From positions 1-8,137 of the forward strand of contig JAITWD010000162.1 of NCBI GenBank assembly GCA_031285465.1: DNA of 8,137 nucleotides. Direction: 5' to 3'. The notes under the pieces are model-generated. The model did no database searches, was not told the origin of the DNA, and saw nothing but the letters and a program-made list of their open reading frames with translations. Origin of the DNA: Lachnospiraceae bacterium. GTDB taxonomy: Bacteria; Bacillota; Clostridia; Lachnospirales; Lachnospiraceae. Below, one piece after another: positions 5,019 to 8,137 of the stretch. The stretch's first letter is position 1; each line of letters begins with the position of its first letter. The translations under genes and the position numbers were made by a program.

Positions 5019-5846
5019 CTAATACTTGGGCACAAAACTATCAAAAATAAACAGATCAAAGTGCTTTTTCGCCTGCTCCAACTCCATCTCACTTTTGATG
5101 GTCCAAGCCACCGCCAAATTCTTATACATCCCCCGGCAGATCTTCCGCGCTAAAACTCCGGCGTGCAAATGATTATAGGCAATAAAATCCGGCCGCGTAA
5201 CCCAATTAAATAAAAGATTACTTAGCACCCCATAAAGGATCCGCCGCCTGCCATCCGGATCGGCGATCCGATCGGCGAGCTGCCCCCGCACCACCTCCGG
5301 ATGATGATTCTTAAACCAGATCAGCGCCAGCGGATTAAAGGATTCCACACAATATAATCCCTGATAATCCCTTAAAATGCTATCGGTCGCCGCACAAACC
5401 GCCGCGTCCTGCCATGCCATCTTAATCTCTACGATCAACGGCACCTGCCCAGCAACCATCGTCAGACAATCGGAAAATAACGGAATCAGCTCGTTCGAAT
5501 CAAATAGGGTCCACTGCTGCAGCTCCTCATAACTATAGTCGGAGATAATCCCGGTAACTCCGCAGGCACGCTCCATCGTCGCATCATGAAAGATCACCAC
5601 CTGCCCATCCCGACTAAGCTGCAGATCCATCTCAATCCCAAACCCCGCCTCTACCGCCAGCCGGAAGGCCGCCAGCGAATTCTCCGGCGCCTCGCCGGTA
5701 TTATCATGCAAACCCCGGTGGGCATAATGAACCCCCATTAGCCGCTCTATTCCTGACTTGCCCCGCCGTCCCGGCTTGATCGCCACCAAATAGATCAATA
5801 TCAGCAGTACCACCGCAATCACTACGATCATCAGTAAAAGTTTCAT
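5019..5846 (-). CDS. Membrane-anchored glycerophosphodiester phosphodiesterase
   Basis: This 275-residue enzyme of the GDPD family hydrolyses glycerophosphodiesters to sn-glycerol 3-phosphate and an alcohol. An N-terminal hydrophobic helix (about 3-22, followed by KPGRRGK) should anchor it, with the catalytic TIM-barrel domain following. Family residues are all present: HRG at 43-45, APEN with E55 and N56, IEMDLQ with E72 and D74 as metal ligands, FHD with the second catalytic H87, and VEIK with E140. The length is normal for the single-domain form, about 245 plus anchor. It is the second gene of an operon: its ATG overlaps the stop of the MFS gene in TAATG, and its GGAGG lies inside the MFS coding end, which indicates translational coupling. 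Substrates could be deacylated phospholipids or teichoic-acid-derived diesters (inference). Confidence 0.9.
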   Translation of the reverse strand: MKLLLMIVVIAVVLLILIYLVAIKPGRRGKSGIERLMGVHYAHRGLHDNTGEAPENSLAAFRLAVEAGFGIEMDLQLSRDGQVVIFHDATMERACGVTGIISDYSYEELQQWTLFDSNELIPLFSDCLTMVAGQVPLIVEIKMAWQDAAVCAATDSILRDYQGLYCVESFNPLALIWFKNHHPEVVRGQLADRIADPDGRRRILYGVLSNLLFNWVTRPDFIAYNHLHAGVLARKICRGMYKNLAVAWTIKSEMELEQAKKHFDLFIFDSFVPKY

Positions 5847-7267
5847 TAGTCCTCCACATCAAAATGCTCTAAAGCACCTTTTTTCTTAAGCGGCTTGCTA
5901 TCACCATGAAAAACCTGGGTCATAGTCACAAAAGCCAAAACCGAAAATACCGCTGCATACGGAAACAGAGTCCGATAGGAAATCTGTTCCAGTAGCAAAC
6001 CGGAAAAAATCGGGGTAAAGATCTGTGCTGCCATGGAAAAAACATAGTAGGTCCCGGTATACTTACCAATATCCATCCCCCGACTCATCTCCACGATCAT
6101 CGGATAGGAATTGACATTAATCGCCGCCCAGCCTACCCCGATAAGGGCAAAGAAAACATTCATGATCGGATGAAACTCACCCATAAAGGCGGCAAAGGCA
6201 TAGCACACCGTCATCAAAACAATCCCCGCCAGGATGGTCTTCTTGCGTCCTACCCGACTGGCAATATGCCCGATCGGAATAAAACTGATGATCGACGCAA
6301 TGGTTGCCACCAACAGACAGTCGGCAAAGCCACCGCCCTCCAACTGCCATACCTCGCCCGCATACCGCGAAAAGGCGGTCGTCACCGCATTATATGCCGT
6401 AAACCACAAAAAGATCGATGCCAGCAAAAAAACCATACTGCGCCGAACCGACTTGTCCATCGCTCCGGTGCTCTGCCCGTCTGCCACCGATCGGTCCGTC
6501 GTCACGGTGCTCTGCCCGCTTACCGCCGACCGGTCACGGCGACCGTCCTTAGTACCCACATCCTTAACCGCCGACCGGTCATCCTCCTGACCTTCACTAC
6601 CATCCCCTGATAGTTTCTCACCGGTTAACCGCTCGTATTCATCTACTTCGGCTTTAACCTTGATCGCGGCTCTTTTTTCATTAATGGTAAAAAAGCAAAT
6701 GCCCACACCAACGATCATGATTGCCATAATACTGATAAAAAGCGGCAAATAATCCACCGGCTGCCCGACTCCCACCAATAGCTTGATCATCACCAGGGTG
6801 TAAACACCACCCACCGCGCCCATCAGGTTAATGACCGCGTTCCCCTTGCTCCGCAAACGGTTGGGGGTCAGATCGGGCATCAATGCCACTGCCGGTGACC
6901 GATAGGATCCCATCGCCAGCAGCAACACAAACAGGGTCACCACAAAGAATACCAGATTAACCTGCCGGTCGGCAACCGACAGCACCATCAGTGCGATCGA
7001 CGCCAAAATGGTCCCGATCACCACAAAGGGCATCCGCTTCCCGATCCGCGTCTGGGTCCGGTCGGAAATACTGCCAAACACCGGCAGTAAAAAGATCGCC
7101 AGCACATTATCCCCCGCCATGATCATCCCGGTCAGGGTTTCGCCCAGCGCAAAGGTATCCTTTAGGATCAACGGAATAATGTTGTCATACATTTGCCAGA
7201 AGGCAGAAATGGACATGAAGGCCAAACCGATCAGTATTGTTCGTCTGTAGTTAAGTTTCATTGGCAT
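5846..7267 (-). CDS. MFS transporter of the GPH/SLC45-like type with an expanded central loop
   Basis: A 473-residue, 12-helix transporter. Helices lie at roughly 11-31, 45-65, 79-99, 104-124, 143-165, 172-194, 278-298, 313-333, 343-363, 368-388, 405-427 and 433-453. The loop between helices 2 and 3 has the MFS signature GSISDRTQTRIGKR (65-78), and the counterpart SRVGRKK is at 337-343. Opening residues such as WQMYDNIIPLILK and MAGDNVLA resemble sugar/cation symporters of the GPH or SLC45 group; the substrate cannot be read from sequence. The cytoplasmic loop between helices 6 and 7 (about 195-278) is long, hydrophilic and repetitive. Two in-frame ATGs, at 7267 and 7261, are possible: AAAGGA (7277-7272) is only 4 nt from the first and 10 nt from the second, so the true start may be the second. 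It is the first gene of a coupled pair with GDPD, suggesting uptake or efflux linked to a product of that enzyme (inference). Confidence 0.88.
   Translation of the reverse strand: MPMKLNYRRTILIGLAFMSISAFWQMYDNIIPLILKDTFALGETLTGMIMAGDNVLAIFLLPVFGSISDRTQTRIGKRMPFVVIGTILASIALMVLSVADRQVNLVFFVVTLFVLLLAMGSYRSPAVALMPDLTPNRLRSKGNAVINLMGAVGGVYTLVMIKLLVGVGQPVDYLPLFISIMAIMIVGVGICFFTINEKRAAIKVKAEVDEYERLTGEKLSGDGSEGQEDDRSAVKDVGTKDGRRDRSAVSGQSTVTTDRSVADGQSTGAMDKSVRRSMVFLLASIFLWFTAYNAVTTAFSRYAGEVWQLEGGGFADCLLVATIASIISFIPIGHIASRVGRKKTILAGIVLMTVCYAFAAFMGEFHPIMNVFFALIGVGWAAINVNSYPMIVEMSRGMDIGKYTGTYYVFSMAAQIFTPIFSGLLLEQISYRTLFPYAAVFSVLAFVTMTQVFHGDSKPLKKKGALEHFDVED
6447..6580 (-). repeat. In-frame repeat in the MFS central loop
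   Basis: Within the MFS gene, Asp-Arg/Lys-Ser motifs recur at residues 230, 245, 258 and 271, at intervals of 15, 13 and 13. Units read DRSAVKDVGTKDGRR, DRSAVSGQSTVTT and DRSVADGQSTGAM. At DNA level ACCGCCGACCGGTCA occurs twice (6522 and 6567) with a diverged third copy at 6483, and GGTGCTCTGCCCG recurs 39 bp apart. The high nucleotide identity and frame-preserving periods point to recent tandem duplication. Confidence 0.7.
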
Positions 7268-7341
7268 TGCTTCCTTTCATCTTGACTTTATTTTATTTCT
7301 CAATTTTATTGTTTCTCTAATTTCGGTCCTTTTCCCTTTTC

Positions 7342-7378
7342 TGTCACTTATCGCTTTTTTGTCGCTTTATCGCTTTTG
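7342..7378. repeat. Two direct copies of a TGTCRCTT-ATCGCTTTT unit
   Basis: TGTCACTTATCGCTTTT (7342-7358) and TGTCGCTTTATCGCTTTT (7360-7377) are near-identical direct repeats with an 18-bp period, about 75-110 bp upstream of the MFS start codon. This is a typical position for regulator sites of the minus-strand operon. The core TGTCGCTT recurs at 7650. Function is inferred from position and recurrence. Confidence 0.45.
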
Positions 7379-7424
7379 TAGTTTCTCTCAATTTAACTTG
7401 CACATATATTTTAGGAAGTGGTGT

Positions 7425-7585
7425 CAGGGAGTCCGCCGGTCTCCTGGGATTTATCGAGTTTTTATTTTGACCACGAACGAAGCAAACTCGCTTCGCTCAA
7501 ACAGTGCTTCTTACGTGGCTCAAACTAAAAACTCGAAAATCCCCTGCGACCGGCTCCTTCAATGCGTAAGTCGGTCGTGACCCTG
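7425..7585. repeat. Palindromic element C with a long branched hairpin
   Basis: A large inverted repeat: GGGATT (7446-7451) with 7538-7543, CGAGTTTTTA (7455-7464) with 7526-7535, CCACG (7471-7475) with 7514-7518, and CGAAGC (7478-7483) with 7490-7495. Outside these, GCCGGTC (7435-7441) pairs with 7548-7554, and CAGGG (7425-7429) with CCCTG (7581-7585). A further CGGTC at 7571-7575 can pair instead with GACCG at 7548-7552. No coding frame follows from it, and no clear target duplication is seen. Confidence 0.55.
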
Positions 7586-7628
7586 TAGTATGCATATAGT
7601 AATAGTAATCATATATGAAACGACCATC

Positions 7629-7660
7629 TTTTATGTCGCCCCATTTTTATGTCGCTTCAT
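7629..7660. repeat. Two tandem 16-bp repeats
   Basis: TTTTATGTCGCCCCAT (7629-7644) is followed directly by TTTTATGTCGCTTCAT (7645-7660), 14 of 16 identical. Just before them, ATGAAACGAC (7615-7624) is an inverse of the GTCGCTTCAT half. They share TGTCGC with the repeats nearer the MFS gene, so they may be more sites for the same regulator, or simple slippage products. Confidence 0.4.
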
Positions 7661-7702
7661 CATAATATATGATAATATAGGAACCTCCCCTTTTGCCTTC
7701 CA

Positions 7703-7786
7703 TCATACCATTTCCACCCCAAAATAACCATTACTTTTCATCAAAACATTGGTAAAATTTCGGCCGATCATCGGCACTTCCTCCAC
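7703..7786 (-). CDS. Possible 27-residue peptide (doubtful)
   Basis: GTG at 7786 opens a 27-codon frame, beginning MEEVPMIGRNFTNVLMKSNG if the GTG is read as Met and ending at TGA (7705-7703). A G-rich ribosome-site-like run (GGAGGGGG) lies 6 nt upstream of the GTG. Composition is protein-like, but I recognise no family. It may be a remnant of a longer gene or chance; the G-run is low complexity and weak evidence. Confidence 0.25.
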   Translation of the reverse strand: MEEVPMIGRNFTNVLMKSNGYFGVEMV

Positions 7787-7804
7787 TAAAATCCCCCTCC
7801 CCCC

Positions 7805-7832
7805 TTGTAATTTTCTAATTACTATGTATAAT
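7805..7832 (+). promoter_or_regulatory. Promoter of the ABC-F gene, at the edge of element B
   Basis: TTGTAA (7805-7810) and a perfect TATAAT (7827-7832) are separated by 16 bp. Transcription would start near 7839, inside the palindromic element B, giving an unusually long structured leader of about 200 nt before the ATG at 8038. A second TATAAT (7967-7972) recurs at the far end of the element without a good -35. Confidence 0.6.
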
Positions 7833-7970
7833 GTAACTATTCGGTAGGTCTGCGCATTTACTGCGCAGACCGTAAGAAAACCTGTGGCATGAAAGTGAAA
7901 ATCCCATCACCGCAGGTGATTTTAATGGATTTTCACAGTAACTATGAAGGTACTGAATAGTTACTGTATA
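7827..7970. repeat. Palindromic MITE-like element B in the ABC-F leader
   Basis: The body (7831-7966) is flanked on both sides by TATA (7827-7830, 7967-7970), which may be a target duplication. Terminal inverted repeats are ATGTAACTATTCGGTA (7831-7846) and the complement of TACTGAATAGTTACTG (7951-7966). A direct half-copy, CAGTAACTAT (7936-7945), lies next to the right end and can pair with 7957-7966 instead. Inside, GGTCTGCGCA (7847-7856) pairs with 7862-7871, and GTGAAAATCC (7895-7904) with 7927-7936, enclosing an ATCACC/GGTGAT stem. No T-runs follow the stems, so simple intrinsic termination is unlikely. No protein-coding frame is credible. Confidence 0.65.
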
Positions 7971-8037
7971 ATTATCTAAGCGGTGAACATTGACCCCGTT
8001 ATTCCAAAATATCAAATACTAATAAAGAGGATTCCCC

Positions 8038-8137
8038 ATGATCAGTGCAAGTAACGTCACCCTGCGAATCGGCAAAAAAGCCCTTTTCGAAGATGTCAAT
8101 ATCAAATTTACCGAAGGCAACTGCTATGGCCTGATCG
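8038..8137 (+). CDS. ABC-F family ATPase, 5' end only
   Basis: The first 33 codons are seen before the window ends. The N-terminus reads MISASNVTLRIGKKALFEDV and ends CYGLI, the usual run-up to the Walker A loop of the first nucleotide-binding domain, which falls just outside. The style is that of the YbiT/YkpA branch of ABC-F proteins. These are soluble, ribosome-acting translation factors with two ATPase domains, and some members confer antibiotic resistance. The start is clear: AAAGAGG (8024-8030) lies 7 nt before the ATG. The long structured leader (element B) could influence expression. No transmembrane domain is expected. Subfamily is tentative. Confidence 0.85.
   Translation, partial: MISASNVTLRIGKKALFEDVNIKFTEGNCYGLI

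Noticed and set aside
7359..7580. A 73-codon plus-strand frame
   Set aside because: It is made up of the repeats and palindrome of element C, with no ribosome site or protein-like features.
7815..8015. A 66-codon minus-strand frame
   Set aside because: It covers the palindromic element B and its flanks; the inverted repeats explain it and no ribosome site supports translation.

Overview
The window looks like a chromosomal stretch of a low-to-mid GC Firmicute in the class Clostridia. The grounds are Shine-Dalgarno sites of the AAGGAGG type, TTGACA/TATAAT-like promoters, and a flavin reductase-rubredoxin fusion typical of strict anaerobes. An acetogen of the Eubacteriaceae (Acetobacterium-like) is my best guess, but it rests on gene content and style only, with no database search.

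Layout. 1-788 (-): 5' part of a ParB-family protein of the kind found on mobile elements, cut by the window edge. 940-1362 (-): a small collagen-like protein with a Cys-rich head and 35 uninterrupted Gly-X-Y triplets. 1363-2058: an operator-like palindrome, three 20-bp tandem repeats abutting a possible promoter, and a frameshifted (+) gene for a small MABP-like repeat protein. 2059-2311: two hairpin terminators serving the convergent pair. 2312-2968 (-): flavin reductase-rubredoxin protein with its own promoter. 3204-3746 (+): LysM-CAP protein starting at TTG and lacking a signal peptide. 3747-4303: a palindromic mobile-like element (A), a hairpin, a decayed (-) gene tail and AT-rich DNA. 4365-4832 (+): an unrecognised secreted protein with a strong promoter and a tandemly repeated 3' end. 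4925-4996: large hairpin between convergent genes. 5019-7267 (-): a translationally coupled pair, an MFS transporter followed by a membrane-anchored glycerophosphodiester phosphodiesterase. 7268-8037: about 770 bp of repeats, two more palindromic elements (C and B) and one doubtful small ORF. 8038 onward (+): first 33 codons of an ABC-F ATPase.

No single pathway links these genes. What recurs is cell-surface or secreted products (collagen-like, MABP-like, LysM-CAP, Cys-motif secreted protein, membrane GDPD) set among non-coding palindromic elements. The most notable non-coding feature is element B. It is a 136-bp palindromic insert flanked by TATA on both sides, sitting at the -10 box of the ABC-F promoter so that the promoter stays intact and the element becomes the mRNA leader. 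Elements A, B and (more weakly) C share no sequence but have the same plan: terminal inverted repeat, an extra inverted half-copy next to one end, and a hairpin core. This gives alternative RNA or DNA folds.
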